Shown piece by piece: positions 31,170 through 44,711 of a stretch of DNA of 64,000 bases (position 1 is its first letter; the number at the start of each line of letters is the position of its first letter). Under the pieces are notes generated by a model. It was not told the DNA's origin. It did not search any database and saw only the letters and a program-made list of their open reading frames with translations. Source of the stretch: VAZQ01 sp963744275 (GTDB lineage Bacteria > Pseudomonadota > Alphaproteobacteria > Rhizobiales > Xanthobacteraceae); contig CAVUSX010000007.1 of the NCBI GenBank assembly GCA_963744275.1, positions 186,001 to 250,000 on the forward strand, in the 5' to 3' direction. Made by a program: the position numbers and the translations under genes.

Positions 31170-32555
31170 ATGGCTTCATCGGGCGCCGACCAAATCAGCC
31201 ACGCCAAACCGTTCGGGGATTTGTTCGGTCATCCGCGCGGCCTCACGTTCCTGTTCGCCACCGAGATGTGGGAGCGCTTCTCGTATTACGGGATGCGCGC
31301 GCTGCTCGTCCTCTACATGACGAAATATCTGCTCATCGCCGGCCGCGCCGACGGCGTCATCGGGCTCGACGCCTTGCGCGGCGCGCTGGAAGGCATGTTC
31401 GGGCCGCTCGGGACGCAGCCGTTCGCGTCGCAAATCTACGGCCTCTATACCGGCCTCGTCTACCTCACCCCGCTGTTCGGCGGCCTGATCGCCGACCGGG
31501 TGCTCGGCCAGCGCCGCACCGTCATCATCGGCGCCGTCCTGATGGCGGCCGGCCATTTCATGATGGCGTTCGAGCCCCTCTTCCTCATCGCGCTCACCAC
31601 CCTCATCCTCGCCAACGGCGCCTTCAAGCCCAACATCGTGACCCAGGTCGGCGGTCTCTACGCCCCCGGCGACCATCGGCGCGACCTCGCCTATTCGATC
31701 TTTTACGTCGGGATCAATGTCGGGGCGTTTCTGGCGCCGCTGGTCTGCGGCACGCTCGGAGAAGCCTTGGGTTGGCACTACGGCTTTCTGGCCGCCGGCG
31801 TCGGCATGACGATCGCGCTTGCGGTCTATCTCTTCGCGCTGCCGCTGCTGCCGCCCGACGAGAGGTATAGATTGCGGGCGGCGGGGCTCGACAAACAGCC
31901 GCTCGATCGCTCCGAATGGCGCTCCATCGCGGCGCTGGCGGTGCTGTTCGTTCCGACCACGCTGTTCTTCGCGACCTACGAGCAGCAGGGCAATACCATC
32001 GCGCTGTGGGCCGACACCTATACGGATCGCACCATCGATCTCGTGGTCTGGCACGGCGAGATCCCGGTGACCTGGTTCCAGTCCTTCAATCCCTTGATGA
32101 TCTTCGCGTTCACGCCGTTGGTGGTCGCGTTGTGGTCGTGGCAGGCGCGCCGCGGCGGCGCACCTTCGACCATCACCAAGATGGCGCTCGGCTGCTTTCT
32201 GGTGGCGCTCTCCTATCTCATCATGGTGGGAGCCGCGTGGGTCGCGCAGGGCGACGAGGCGAGCTGGTGGTGGCTGTTCTGGTTCTTCGTCGTCATCACG
32301 GTCGGCGAGCTCTATCTTTCGCCCATCAGCCTGTCGCTGGTGTCGAAGGCGGCTCCGGTGCGCATGCTCTCGACCATGATGGGCCTGTGGCTGGCGACCA
32401 GCTTCACCGGCAATCTCATCGCCGGCTGGCTCGGCAGCTTCTGGAGCACGATGGACAAGATCAGCTTCTTCCTGATGCTCGCCGGCCTCGCCGCCTTCGC
32501 GGGCGTGGTGATCTTTGCTTTCAACCGGCCCCTGAGGGCGATCTTGGAGGACTGA
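31170..32555 (+). CDS. Proton-dependent oligopeptide transporter (POT/PTR family)
   Basis: Inner-membrane MFS symporter for di- and tripeptides. The POT signature ExxERFSYYG is present (EMWERFSYYGMRALLVLYMT) near the N-terminus, along with GGLIADRVLGQRRT and FYVGINVGAFLAPLVCG. It has about 12-14 hydrophobic helices in 461 residues. The ATG at 31170 follows a region with short tandem repeats, and a clear RBS is not obvious. A gtagggtgggcaa element follows. Confidence 0.92.
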   Translation: MASSGADQISHAKPFGDLFGHPRGLTFLFATEMWERFSYYGMRALLVLYMTKYLLIAGRADGVIGLDALRGALEGMFGPLGTQPFASQIYGLYTGLVYLTPLFGGLIADRVLGQRRTVIIGAVLMAAGHFMMAFEPLFLIALTTLILANGAFKPNIVTQVGGLYAPGDHRRDLAYSIFYVGINVGAFLAPLVCGTLGEALGWHYGFLAAGVGMTIALAVYLFALPLLPPDERYRLRAAGLDKQPLDRSEWRSIAALAVLFVPTTLFFATYEQQGNTIALWADTYTDRTIDLVVWHGEIPVTWFQSFNPLMIFAFTPLVVALWSWQARRGGAPSTITKMALGCFLVALSYLIMVGAAWVAQGDEASWWWLFWFFVVITVGELYLSPISLSLVSKAAPVRMLSTMMGLWLATSFTGNLIAGWLGSFWSTMDKISFFLMLAGLAAFAGVVIFAFNRPLRAILED

Positions 32556-32595
32556 GAGGCCGCGCTGCAGCCGAGCGCGGCGGGCAGGTTGCGGC

Positions 32596-32751
32596 GTAGG
32601 GTGGGCAACGCGCAACCGCAGCCGAGGAACGCGGCACGGCGAAGCGGCGCGTTGCCCACGCTGCCGACCTCGCAGCACAATCGCGTGGGCAAAATTGCGC
32701 AACGCCGTGCATTCAATGATCGACGGTGCCGGGCAATTTTGCCCACCCTAC
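32596..32751. repeat. Palindromic element, gtagggtgggcaa type
   Basis: Arms gtagggtgggcaa (32596-32608) and ttgcccaccctac (32739-32751) are perfect inverted copies, with inner pairs around gcgttgcccacg and cgtgggcaaaattgcgc. It lies between the convergent POT and cystathionine lyase-type genes. Confidence 0.85.
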
Positions 32752-32761
32752 CCGCCCTGCC

Positions 32762-33925
32762 CTACCCCAGCGCCCCGGCCAAATCGGCGATCAGATCATC
32801 CGGCTCCTCGATGCCGACCGAGAGCCGCACCAGGCTGTCGCCGATGCCGAGCGCGGCGCGCACCTCTTTCGGCACCGAGCCATGGGTCATCAGCGCCGGA
32901 TGCTCGATCAGGCTTTCGACGCCGCCGAGGCTTTCCGCCAAGGCGAACAGGTGGCAGCGCTCGAGGAATCGCTTGGCCTCCTCGAGCCCGCCGGCGAGCT
33001 CGACCGCGATCATGCCGCCGAAGCCGCCGCGCATCTGCCGCTGCGCCAGCGCGTGCTGCGGGTGGCTCGGCAGGCCCGGATAGAGCACCCGCCGCACCTT
33101 GGGATGGGCTTCGAGCCAACGGGCGATCTTCATGCCCGATCCGCAATGGCGCTCCATGCGCAGCGCCAGGGTCTTGAGCCCGCGCAGCGCCAGGAAGGAA
33201 TTGAACGGCCCCTGGATGGCGCCCACCGCATTCTGCAGGAAGGTCAGCCGCTCGCGCAGCTCGGCGTTCTCGCCCACCACCGCGACGCCTCCCACCATGT
33301 CGGAATGGCCATTGAGGTATTTGGTGGTGGAGTGGACCACCAGATCGAAGCCGTGCTCGAGCGGGCGCTGGATATAGGGGCTGGCGAAGGTGTTGTCGGC
33401 GGCGGCCCAGATGCCGCGCCGGCGCGCGATGGCGGCGACGTGGTCGAGGTCGATCAGCTTGAGCAGCGGATTGGTGGGCGATTCGATCCATATGAGGCGC
33501 GTGCTCGGCCGGATCGCCCGTTCCAGCGCATCGGCGTCGGTCAGGTCCACATAGGTGGCTTCGAGCCCGGCCGAGCGGGCGCGCACCCGCTCGAACAGGC
33601 GGCGCGAGCCGCCGTAGAGATCATCGACCGCGACGATGTGCGCGCCCTGGTCGAGGCATTCCAGCACGGTCGCGATGGCGGCGAGCCCGGACGCGAAGGC
33701 AAAGCCCGCGCTGCCGCCCTCGAGATCGGCGACGCAGCGCTCGAACGCCATGCGGGTCGGGTTCTTGGTGCGCGCATAGTCGTAGCCCTTGTTCACGCCC
33801 GGGCTCTGCTGCACGTAGGTCGAGGTGGCGTAGATCGGCATCATCACCGCGCCGGTCGTCGGATCGGGCTCCTGCCCCGCATGCACGCAGCGCGTGGCGA
33901 AGTCGAGCTGGTTCGATCTGGTCAT
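32762..33925 (-). CDS. PLP-dependent trans-sulfuration enzyme (cystathionine gamma-lyase/beta-lyase type)
   Basis: A 387-residue Cys/Met metabolism PLP enzyme. The Schiff-base lysine is in HSTTKYLNGHSD; other family motifs are YDYARTKNPTR, GGSAGFAFASGLAA and YGGSRRLFE. Its place 76 bp downstream of a cystathionine beta-synthase gene, same strand, favours cystathionine gamma-lyase (cystathionine to cysteine, 2-oxobutyrate and ammonia) in reverse trans-sulfuration, but the family cannot be split safely by eye. A 17-bp tandem duplication covers its start codon. Confidence 0.88.
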   Translation of the reverse strand: MTRSNQLDFATRCVHAGQEPDPTTGAVMMPIYATSTYVQQSPGVNKGYDYARTKNPTRMAFERCVADLEGGSAGFAFASGLAAIATVLECLDQGAHIVAVDDLYGGSRRLFERVRARSAGLEATYVDLTDADALERAIRPSTRLIWIESPTNPLLKLIDLDHVAAIARRRGIWAAADNTFASPYIQRPLEHGFDLVVHSTTKYLNGHSDMVGGVAVVGENAELRERLTFLQNAVGAIQGPFNSFLALRGLKTLALRMERHCGSGMKIARWLEAHPKVRRVLYPGLPSHPQHALAQRQMRGGFGGMIAVELAGGLEEAKRFLERCHLFALAESLGGVESLIEHPALMTHGSVPKEVRAALGIGDSLVRLSVGIEEPDDLIADLAGALG

Positions 33926-33942
33926 TGGTTCGATCTGGTCAC
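33909..33942. repeat. 17-bp tandem duplication across the start of the PLP-lyase gene
   Basis: tggttcgatctggtcat (33909-33925) is followed at once by tggttcgatctggtcac (33926-33942). On the coding strand the upstream copy opens with GTG and ends with a TGA that overlaps the real ATG, the same arrangement as at hflK. Confidence 0.85.
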
Positions 33943-34001
33943 TGGAATGGTCATGGAAGCTCTTCGTTGTCAGCGCGCGTCACGCCGGCCCCGCCGCCGG
34001 G

Positions 34002-35387
34002 TCATGGCGCCAGCCGGAAATAATTGATCAGATCGAGGCGCGTCGCCACGCCCAGGAACTGATCGCCGTCCATCACGATGGCGATGTAGTCCTTGCGGAA
34101 CAAGGGCACCAGCTCGGCGATCGGCGCGGCGGCCGAGATGGTGTCGAGCCGCGTCACCATGACGTCCTTCACCGGGCGCGCGAACGCGCGCGCGGCGCCG
34201 CCTTCGTCGGTCAGCATGGCGGCGAGCACGTCGCTTTCGTCGACCAGCCCGACCACGCGGCCGTTCGCATCGATCACCGGAAGCTGGGAGACGTCGGCCG
34301 AGCGCATGCGCGCGAATACCGTGCGCAGCGGATCGTCCGGCTTGACCGTGATGGCGCTGCCCTCGCTCGCCCGGCTCACCACGATGTCGCCCACGGTGCC
34401 GTGACGGTCCGGATGGGTGAAGCCCTCCTGCGCCAGGAACGAGGGATTGAACACCTTGGAGAGGTATTTCGCGCCGGAATCGCACACCAGGCTGACGACC
34501 CGTTTCGGCACCGTCTGGGCGCGGCAATACCGCAGCGCAGCCGCCAGCAGCGTGCCGGTGGAGGAGCCGCCGAGCACACCTTCGGTGCGCAGCAGGTCGC
34601 GCGCCGCCGCGAAGCTCTCCGCATCCGAGATCGAGAAAGCCCGGCTCACCAGGCCGAGATCGCAGTTGGGCGGAATGAAGTCCTCGCCGATCCCTTCGAC
34701 CGCCCAGCTGCCCGCTTGGCGCATCTTCCCGGTCTGCACGAAGGGCGCCAGCACCGAGCCGACCGGATCGGCGAGCACCATCTCGGTCTTGGGCGACATC
34801 TCGCGCATGAACCGCCCGATCCCGGTGAGGGTGCCGCCCGAGCCCACCCCGACCACGACGGCGTCCACGTCCCGCTCCATCTGGCGCAGGATTTCCGGCC
34901 CGGTGGTGGCGGCATGGGCCTGCGGATTGGCCGGGTTGGCGAATTGATTGATGAAGAAGGCGCCGGGCGTGCGGCGTGCGATCGCCTCGGCGACGTCCTG
35001 GTAATAGTCGGGGTGGCCCTTGCCGACGTCGGAGCGCGCGCTCACCACCTCGGCGCCCAGCGCCCTTGCATGCAGCACCTTTTCGCGTGCCATCTTGTCG
35101 GGCACGACCAGGAGCGTGCGGTAGCCCTTGCGGCCGCCGACCAGGGCGAGGCCGAGCCCGGTATTGCCCGCGGTCGCCTCCACGATGGTGCCGCCGGGGG
35201 CGAGCCGGCCATCGGCCTCGGCCGCCTCGATCATGGTGCGGGCCGGCCGGTCCTTGAGCGAGCCCGACGGATTGGCGCTTTCGAGCTTGAGAAACAGGCG
35301 GCAGAGCCCGCGATCGATGCGTGTCACTTCGATCAAGGGCGTTTCGCCGATGAGATCGAGAATTGATGCCATGAATCGTGACGCCAT
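34002..35387 (-). CDS. Cystathionine beta-synthase with two CBS domains
   Basis: Condenses serine and homocysteine to cystathionine (first step of reverse trans-sulfuration). The PLP fold has the lysine in SANPSGSLKDRPA, the phosphate loop-type GSGGTLTGIGRFM and EATAGNTGLGLAL; no haem-binding N-terminus is present. The C-terminal 120 residues hold a CBS pair (DDPLRTVFARMRSADVSQLP and RLDTISAAAPIAELVP) that may sense adenosyl ligands. Two starts 15 bp apart (35387, 35372) exist because of an in-frame near-duplication. Pairing with the PLP-lyase gene supports the assignment over plain cysteine synthase. Confidence 0.88.
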   Translation of the reverse strand: MASRFMASILDLIGETPLIEVTRIDRGLCRLFLKLESANPSGSLKDRPARTMIEAAEADGRLAPGGTIVEATAGNTGLGLALVGGRKGYRTLLVVPDKMAREKVLHARALGAEVVSARSDVGKGHPDYYQDVAEAIARRTPGAFFINQFANPANPQAHAATTGPEILRQMERDVDAVVVGVGSGGTLTGIGRFMREMSPKTEMVLADPVGSVLAPFVQTGKMRQAGSWAVEGIGEDFIPPNCDLGLVSRAFSISDAESFAAARDLLRTEGVLGGSSTGTLLAAALRYCRAQTVPKRVVSLVCDSGAKYLSKVFNPSFLAQEGFTHPDRHGTVGDIVVSRASEGSAITVKPDDPLRTVFARMRSADVSQLPVIDANGRVVGLVDESDVLAAMLTDEGGAARAFARPVKDVMVTRLDTISAAAPIAELVPLFRKDYIAIVMDGDQFLGVATRLDLINYFRLAP

Positions 35388-35394
35388 GAATCCT
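35365..35394. repeat. 15-bp tandem duplication at the cystathionine beta-synthase start
   Basis: gatgccatgaatcgt (35365-35379) is followed by gacgccatgaatcct (35380-35394), two differences. Each copy contains a start codon, and the two starts are in frame. Confidence 0.75.
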
Positions 35395-35625
35395 GCCGCT
35401 GCCGGTGCTGCCGAGGTCGGCAGGGTTCCGTCGGCGCAAACCGACCGACCTTCGATCCACTAATTTAACCTATTGCGCCGCAAAAGGATTGACTTTCGAC
35501 CCGGTCCGCTTATGTTCCGCTCGAAACGGTTCGATTGAAACTTTCGACCTTCCCCCCGCGCAACCTCAGTCGTTGTACCGTCATCCGGCGCGGGTAGGCT
35601 CCGGAAGGTCCCGATTCGAGGTTTT

Positions 35626-37065
<1,440 letters not shown>

Positions 37066-37277
37066 AGCTGGCGTGATGGGCGATGGCTGGGCGTGCGGGC
37101 TGCGCGCCGCGCGTGCGATGGCAGCGCCCGGCGCGAGATGGCCGCGCCCCGCACCTACAGCCGCCATTATAGCCGATTAGAGTCGTTTACTCCGCATTCA
37201 TTGCTGTGAAATAGGATGCTCTCCGTTGGTAGGCTCCGCGAGCCTTGCGCGAACACGCGTCGGCGGCGGGCATTCTC

Positions 37278-38363
<1,086 letters not shown>

Positions 38364-38381
38364 GGGCGCGCCCGCCCGCCT

Positions 38382-38745
38382 TCAGGATTTTCGCTTTTTT
38401 GCCGACCCGGTCGCCGCGCCTTTTCGTGCCGCCCTGCCGGCGCGCCGCCGCCAGCGCCTCGTGCGCCCAAACCGCGAGCTCCTCCGGATCATCATAGAGG
38501 CGGTCCGGCATGCGCCGGTAGGACATCACGGCGCGCTTGCCCTCCCGGGTCGTGTAGCTGAAGGGCGCGAGGTCCTCGCGCTCGAACGCAGCCGCATTGA
38601 GGGCGTCCGCCTTGAGGTAGATGACGCCCTCGTGGGCGAGCGCGAACATCGTCTCACCGGCATAGATGCCGGCGCCGCCGAACATGCGCCGGACCGTGAC
38701 CGACCCGAAGGCGGCGAACAATTCGCGGATGTGGTCGGGGCCCAC
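38382..38745 (-). CDS. TfoX N-terminal-domain protein (3' end probably frameshifted)
   Basis: Small TfoX-like protein: GPDHIRELFAAFGSVTVRRM, FGGAGIYAGETMFALAHEGVIYLKAD, and FSYTTREGKRAVMSYRRMPD. The GTG start at 38745 is preceded by a G-rich SD (GGGGGCGG) 14 bp downstream of sufA. In the open frame the protein would run on as Arg/Pro-rich sequence and overlap the diguanylate cyclase gene to 38149. A neighbouring frame ends naturally in a Lys/Arg tail (TGSAKKRKS) at 38382, which is likelier, implying one extra base near 38430-38460. Family members act as competence regulators or are uncharacterised. Confidence 0.7.
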
Positions 38746-38759
38746 CGCCGCCCCCGCCC

Positions 38760-39134
38760 CTATTGCTGGGTCTCGGCCGCCGGCTTGAGCTGCACCGATT
38801 CGCCGCACCCGCAGGCCCCGGTCTGGTTGGGGTTGTTGAACACGAATTGGGTGGAGAGCTTCTCGGTCTTGTAGTCCATCTCGGTGCCCAACAGGAACAG
38901 GATCGCCTTGGGATCGATCAGGACGCGCACGCCCTTCTCCTCGACCAGCTCGTCGGCGGGCTCGACCTTCTCGGCATATTCCATCGTATAGGTCATGCCG
39001 GCGCAGCCGCCGTTCTTGACGCCGACGCGCACGCCGATGATCGGCTTGGCCGCGTTCGCCATCACGTATTTGATGCGCTCGGCGGCGGCATCGGTCAGCC
39101 GGATCACCTGGGGTCTCGGCCGGGAACTGGCCAT
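38760..39134 (-). CDS. sufA: A-type iron-sulfur carrier SufA/IscA
   Basis: A 124-residue HesB/IscA-family scaffold or carrier. The three cysteines of the family are present: NGGCAGMTY and, near the C-terminus, GACGCGES. The N-terminus VIRLTDAAAERIKYVM is typical. It is the last gene of the SUF cluster, 77 bp after sufT on the same strand. Delivers Fe-S clusters to apo-proteins. Confidence 0.93.
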   Translation of the reverse strand: MASSRPRPQVIRLTDAAAERIKYVMANAAKPIIGVRVGVKNGGCAGMTYTMEYAEKVEPADELVEEKGVRVLIDPKAILFLLGTEMDYKTEKLSTQFVFNNPNQTGACGCGESVQLKPAAETQQ

Positions 39135-39200
39135 TGCGGGCTCCTTGTTTCATTCCATTATGTGGGATGAGATGCGCCGGGCGCAACTTCCCACCTGCAG

Positions 39201-39220
39201 CTCACCACATCTCACCACAT
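39201..39220. repeat. 10-bp perfect tandem duplication at the sufT stop
   Basis: ctcaccacat occurs twice in succession; on the coding strand this is ATGTGGTGAG doubled, and the first copy includes the last codons and stop of sufT. Confidence 0.8.
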
Positions 39221-39622
39221 ATTGAGCACGGCCCGGGCCTCGTCCGACATCCGGCTCTGCTCCCAGGGCGGATCCCAGACGATGGTGACCTTGACCTCGC
39301 CCACGCCGGCCACGCTCGCCACCGCGTTCTCGACCATGACGGGCAATTCCTGCGCGGAGGGGCAGTTCGGCGTGGTCAGCGTCATGTCCAGCGCCACCGC
39401 GCGATCGTCGGCGATATCGATCTTGTAGATGAGACCGAGCTCATAGATGTCGGCCGGGATTTCCGGGTCATAGACGGTCTTGAGCGCCGCGATGATATCG
39501 TCGGTCAGGCGCGCGATCTCGTCCGCCGGCAATGCCGAGGCCGCGCCGGCCGGCGCGGGAGCCGCTGCATCGGCCGCTGCGGCGGCGCTCGCCGGCGCCT
39601 TATGATCGGTGTCGTCGCTCAT
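39212..39622 (-). CDS. sufT: SUF system Fe-S assembly protein (MIP18/DUF59 domain)
   Basis: A 136-residue protein: an Ala-rich N-terminal tail of about 35 residues, then a DUF59/MIP18-like domain (ALKTVYDPEIPADIYELGLIY; LTTPNCPSAQELP with the conserved cysteine). SufT-type proteins help Fe-S cluster maturation. Its ATG overlaps the sufS stop codon (ATGA), so it is translationally coupled. Confidence 0.9.
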   Translation of the reverse strand: MSDDTDHKAPASAAAAADAAAPAPAGAASALPADEIARLTDDIIAALKTVYDPEIPADIYELGLIYKIDIADDRAVALDMTLTTPNCPSAQELPVMVENAVASVAGVGEVKVTIVWDPPWEQSRMSDEARAVLNMW

Positions 39623-40875
39623 GCGAAGAAATCCTGCGCTTTGATCAAGGCCTCGGCAAGGCGATCGATCTCCGGCTTGGTGTTGTACATGGCGAACGAG
39701 GCCCGGCAGGTCGCCGAGAGGCCGAAGCGCGCCAACAGCGGCATGACGCAATGGGTGCCGGCGCGCACCGCCACGCCGGAGCGGTCGATGATGGTGGCCA
39801 CGTCGTGGGGATGCGCACCTTTGATCTCGAAGGACACGATGGCGCCCTTCTCGCGCGCATTGCCGATGATGCGCAGCGAGTTGATCGCGCGCAGCCGCTC
39901 GTGCGCATACGTGACCAGCTCGGTCTCGTGCGCGCGGATGCGCGCCTTGCCGATCGAGCCGACATAATCGATCGCGGCCCCGAGCCCGATCGCCTGCACG
40001 ATCGGAGGCGTGCCGGCCTCGAACTTGTGCGGCGGCTCCCCATAGCTGACGCGGTCCTCGAACACCTCGCGGATCATCTCGCCGCCGCCGTTGAACGGCG
40101 GCATGCCGAGGAGATGTTGGTGCTTGCCGTAGAGCACCCCGATGCCGGTCGGCCCATAAAGCTTGTGGCCGGTGAAGACGTAGAAGTCGCAGTCGATGTC
40201 GGCCACGTCGACGTCGAGATGCACGGCGGCCTGGCTGCCGTCGACCAGCACCGGGATGCCGCGCGCATGCGCGAGCGCCACCACCTGCTTCACCGGCACC
40301 ACCGAGCCCAGCATGTTCGACATGTGGGTGATGGCCACCATCCGGGTGCGCGGCGTGAGCAGTTTCTCGAGCTCGTCGATCAGAAAATTGCCGTCCTCGT
40401 CGACCGGCGCCCACTTGATCACCGCGCCGTGGCGCTCGCGCAGGAAATGCCAGGGCACGATGTTGGAATGATGCTCCATGATCGAGAGCACGATCTCGTC
40501 GCCGGAGCGGATTCGCTCGCGGCCGAACGTATAGGCGACCAGGTTGATGGCCTCGGTGGCATTGCGGGTGAAGACGATCTCTTCCTTGCGCGGAGCATTG
40601 AGGAACGCCTGAACCTTCACGCGCGCATCCTCGTAGGCCTCGGTCGCGGCATTGGCGAGGTAATGCAGGCCGCGATGCACGTTGGCGTATTCGGCCGTAT
40701 AGGCGTGCTGGATGCGATCGAGCACGGCGCGCGGCTTCTGCGCCGAAGCGGCGTTGTCGAGATAGATGAGCGGCTTGCCGTAGACCTGCAGGGCGAGGAT
40801 CGGGAAATCCTCGCGGATGCGGCCGACGTCATAGCTGCCATTGGTTACGGCGGGATGCATGGCTTGGGTACTCAC
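39619..40875 (-). CDS. sufS: Cysteine desulfurase SufS
   Basis: Group II PLP-dependent cysteine desulfurase, supplying sulfur for SUF assembly. The PLP lysine lies in FTGHKLYGPTGIGVLYG and the catalytic cysteine in RAGTHCVMPLL. Other motifs: YLDNAASAQKP, HRGLHYLAN, SIMEHHSNIVPW. The start is taken as GTG at 40875, which overlaps the sufD stop by 3 nt; the ATG at 40860 is an alternative. Length is 418 residues from the GTG. Confidence 0.94.
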   Translation of the reverse strand: MSTQAMHPAVTNGSYDVGRIREDFPILALQVYGKPLIYLDNAASAQKPRAVLDRIQHAYTAEYANVHRGLHYLANAATEAYEDARVKVQAFLNAPRKEEIVFTRNATEAINLVAYTFGRERIRSGDEIVLSIMEHHSNIVPWHFLRERHGAVIKWAPVDEDGNFLIDELEKLLTPRTRMVAITHMSNMLGSVVPVKQVVALAHARGIPVLVDGSQAAVHLDVDVADIDCDFYVFTGHKLYGPTGIGVLYGKHQHLLGMPPFNGGGEMIREVFEDRVSYGEPPHKFEAGTPPIVQAIGLGAAIDYVGSIGKARIRAHETELVTYAHERLRAINSLRIIGNAREKGAIVSFEIKGAHPHDVATIIDRSGVAVRAGTHCVMPLLARFGLSATCRASFAMYNTKPEIDRLAEALIKAQDFFA

Positions 40876-42203
40876 GCGCGCGCCGCCAGCCAGGCGGCCA
40901 CCTGGTCCATCAGGGCATCGCGCAAGCCGGCATGCTCGATGCCTTCCACCGCCTCGCCGACGAAGGCCTGGATCAGCAGCGTCTCGGCCTCCTTCTCGGG
41001 GATTCCGCGCGCCTTGAGATAGAACAGCAGATCCTGGTCGAGCGCGCCCGAGGTCGCCCCGTGGCCGCACTGCACGTCGTCGGCATAGATCTCGAGCTCC
41101 GGCTTGTTGTCGGCCTCGGCGGTGTCGGTCAGCAGCAAAGCGTGGGTGGCCATGCGGGCATCGGTCTTCTGGGCGCCGCGCCGCACGATGATCTTGCCCT
41201 GGAATATGCTGCGCCCGCTGTCGTCGAGCACCGACTTGAAGGTCTCGCGGCTGGTGCAGGCGGGCGCCGCGTGCTCGGTGAACAGCGTCACGTCGGCGTG
41301 CTGCGATCCCTTGAGCAGCGTCGCGCCGCGAATGCCGGCCACCGTCTCCTCGCCGGCGAAGCGCACGAACAGCTGGTTGCGCACGACGGCGCCACCAGTG
41401 GTGAACAGAAATGCGTTGAAGCGCGCATGCGCCCCCACCTGCGCCATCATGGTCCAGACGTGCAAGGCGCCGGCCCCCGTGCCGGTCAGCTTGACGTGGT
41501 CGACATGGGCACTGTCGCCCACCACGAGCTCCAGCACCGCGTTGACCTGATCGGCGCAGTCCGCGGCCCCTTCGTGGCTTTCCACCACCATGGCGCGCGC
41601 GCCTTCCTCGACCACGATCAGCGAGCGCGCGAAGATCGCGGCCGGACGCAGGCCCGAATTGGCGAACACCAGATGGAGCGGACGCGCGAGCGCAGCCCGC
41701 GCCGCCACCCGGATCACCGCGCCGTCGCCCATGAAGGCGGTGTTGAGGGCGACCGCCACGTCGTCGCTGGGCGCGACCTTGCCGAGATGGCTGGCGATCA
41801 GGGGCTCGCCCGCCGCCAGCGCCGCCGCCATGGAGCCGATGGTCAGCCCCGGCTCGAGGTCGGCCAGATCGGACAGCTCGGCCACGAAGGCGCCGTCGAC
41901 AAAGACGACGCGGCGCGCCTCGAGCCCGGCCACCAGCGCGCCGGCTTGCGCCACACGCGCGCGGGCCGCGGCATCGGGCGGCGCCGCCAGCGGCAGCGCG
42001 TCGCGCATCGCCGCCCGCAGGTCGGTGTACTTCCAGTCCTCCACCCGCCGGCTCGGCAGGCCCTGCCGCTCGAAGCGATGGAACGCCTCCTCGCGCATGG
42101 CCGCCACCGCCTGGGCGCCCGGCAGCGCGCCCTTGGCGGCGGCGAAGCTCGCGCAGAGCGCGCTCTCGGCCGCGGTCTTGATCGGGCGGATTTCAGCGTT
42201 CAT
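40872..42203 (-). CDS. sufD: Fe-S cluster assembly protein SufD
   Basis: A 443-residue beta-helix subunit of the SufBCD scaffold. Signature near the C-terminus: EIYADDVQCGHGATSGALDQD and FYLKARGIPEKEAETLLIQAF. The N-terminal part (SRRVEDWKYTDLR) is also typical. The start at 42203 is MNAEIRPIK; the open frame beyond it repeats TQAGRK-TQVGRK through an 18-bp duplication and is not part of the protein. Confidence 0.94.
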   Translation of the reverse strand: MNAEIRPIKTAAESALCASFAAAKGALPGAQAVAAMREEAFHRFERQGLPSRRVEDWKYTDLRAAMRDALPLAAPPDAAARARVAQAGALVAGLEARRVVFVDGAFVAELSDLADLEPGLTIGSMAAALAAGEPLIASHLGKVAPSDDVAVALNTAFMGDGAVIRVAARAALARPLHLVFANSGLRPAAIFARSLIVVEEGARAMVVESHEGAADCADQVNAVLELVVGDSAHVDHVKLTGTGAGALHVWTMMAQVGAHARFNAFLFTTGGAVVRNQLFVRFAGEETVAGIRGATLLKGSQHADVTLFTEHAAPACTSRETFKSVLDDSGRSIFQGKIIVRRGAQKTDARMATHALLLTDTAEADNKPELEIYADDVQCGHGATSGALDQDLLFYLKARGIPEKEAETLLIQAFVGEAVEGIEHAGLRDALMDQVAAWLAARA

Positions 42204-42238
42204 CTTGCGTCCAACTTGGGTCTTGCGTCCAGCTTGCG
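42203..42238. repeat. 18-bp tandem duplication at the sufD start
   Basis: tcttgcgtccaacttggg (42203-42220) is followed by tcttgcgtccagcttgcg (42221-42238), two differences. It abuts the start codon and occupies the place where the SD should be. Confidence 0.75.
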
Positions 42239-42271
42239 TGCGATTTTTCCTGCATCCGGGACCGACGGCGG

Positions 42272-43024
<753 letters not shown>

Positions 43025-43096
43025 TGCGATTCCCGTCGGTGTCGTCGTGCTTGTGGCCATTGTGGTGATCGTGTCCGGCGCGGGCGCTACGCGCCC

Positions 43097-44581
<1,485 letters not shown>

Positions 44582-44672
44582 TCTTCCCTCCGCTGCGGTT
44601 TCAAGGACCGCGGGTTGGATTGGTCGGTGCTATGGTCGGACTAAAGGTCTCTGGTTCGCCTCGTCCTCTTGC

Positions 44673-44704
44673 TTCGTTCATCGAGTGGTTCGTTCATCGA
44701 GCGT
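44673..44704. repeat. 16-bp tandem duplication between nifS-like and sufB
   Basis: ttcgttcatcgagtgg (44673-44688) then ttcgttcatcgagcgt (44689-44704), two differences. It sits in the 130-bp gap 44582-44711. An 18-codon ATG frame (44641-44697, minus) starts in it but has no SD. Confidence 0.7.
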
Positions 44705-44711
44705 CACGACC

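Noticed and set aside
44641..44697. An 18-codon frame (MNEPLDERSK...) between the nifS-like gene and sufB
   Set aside because: No SD, and it begins inside a tandem duplication; its composition (Arg-rich tail) is not convincing.
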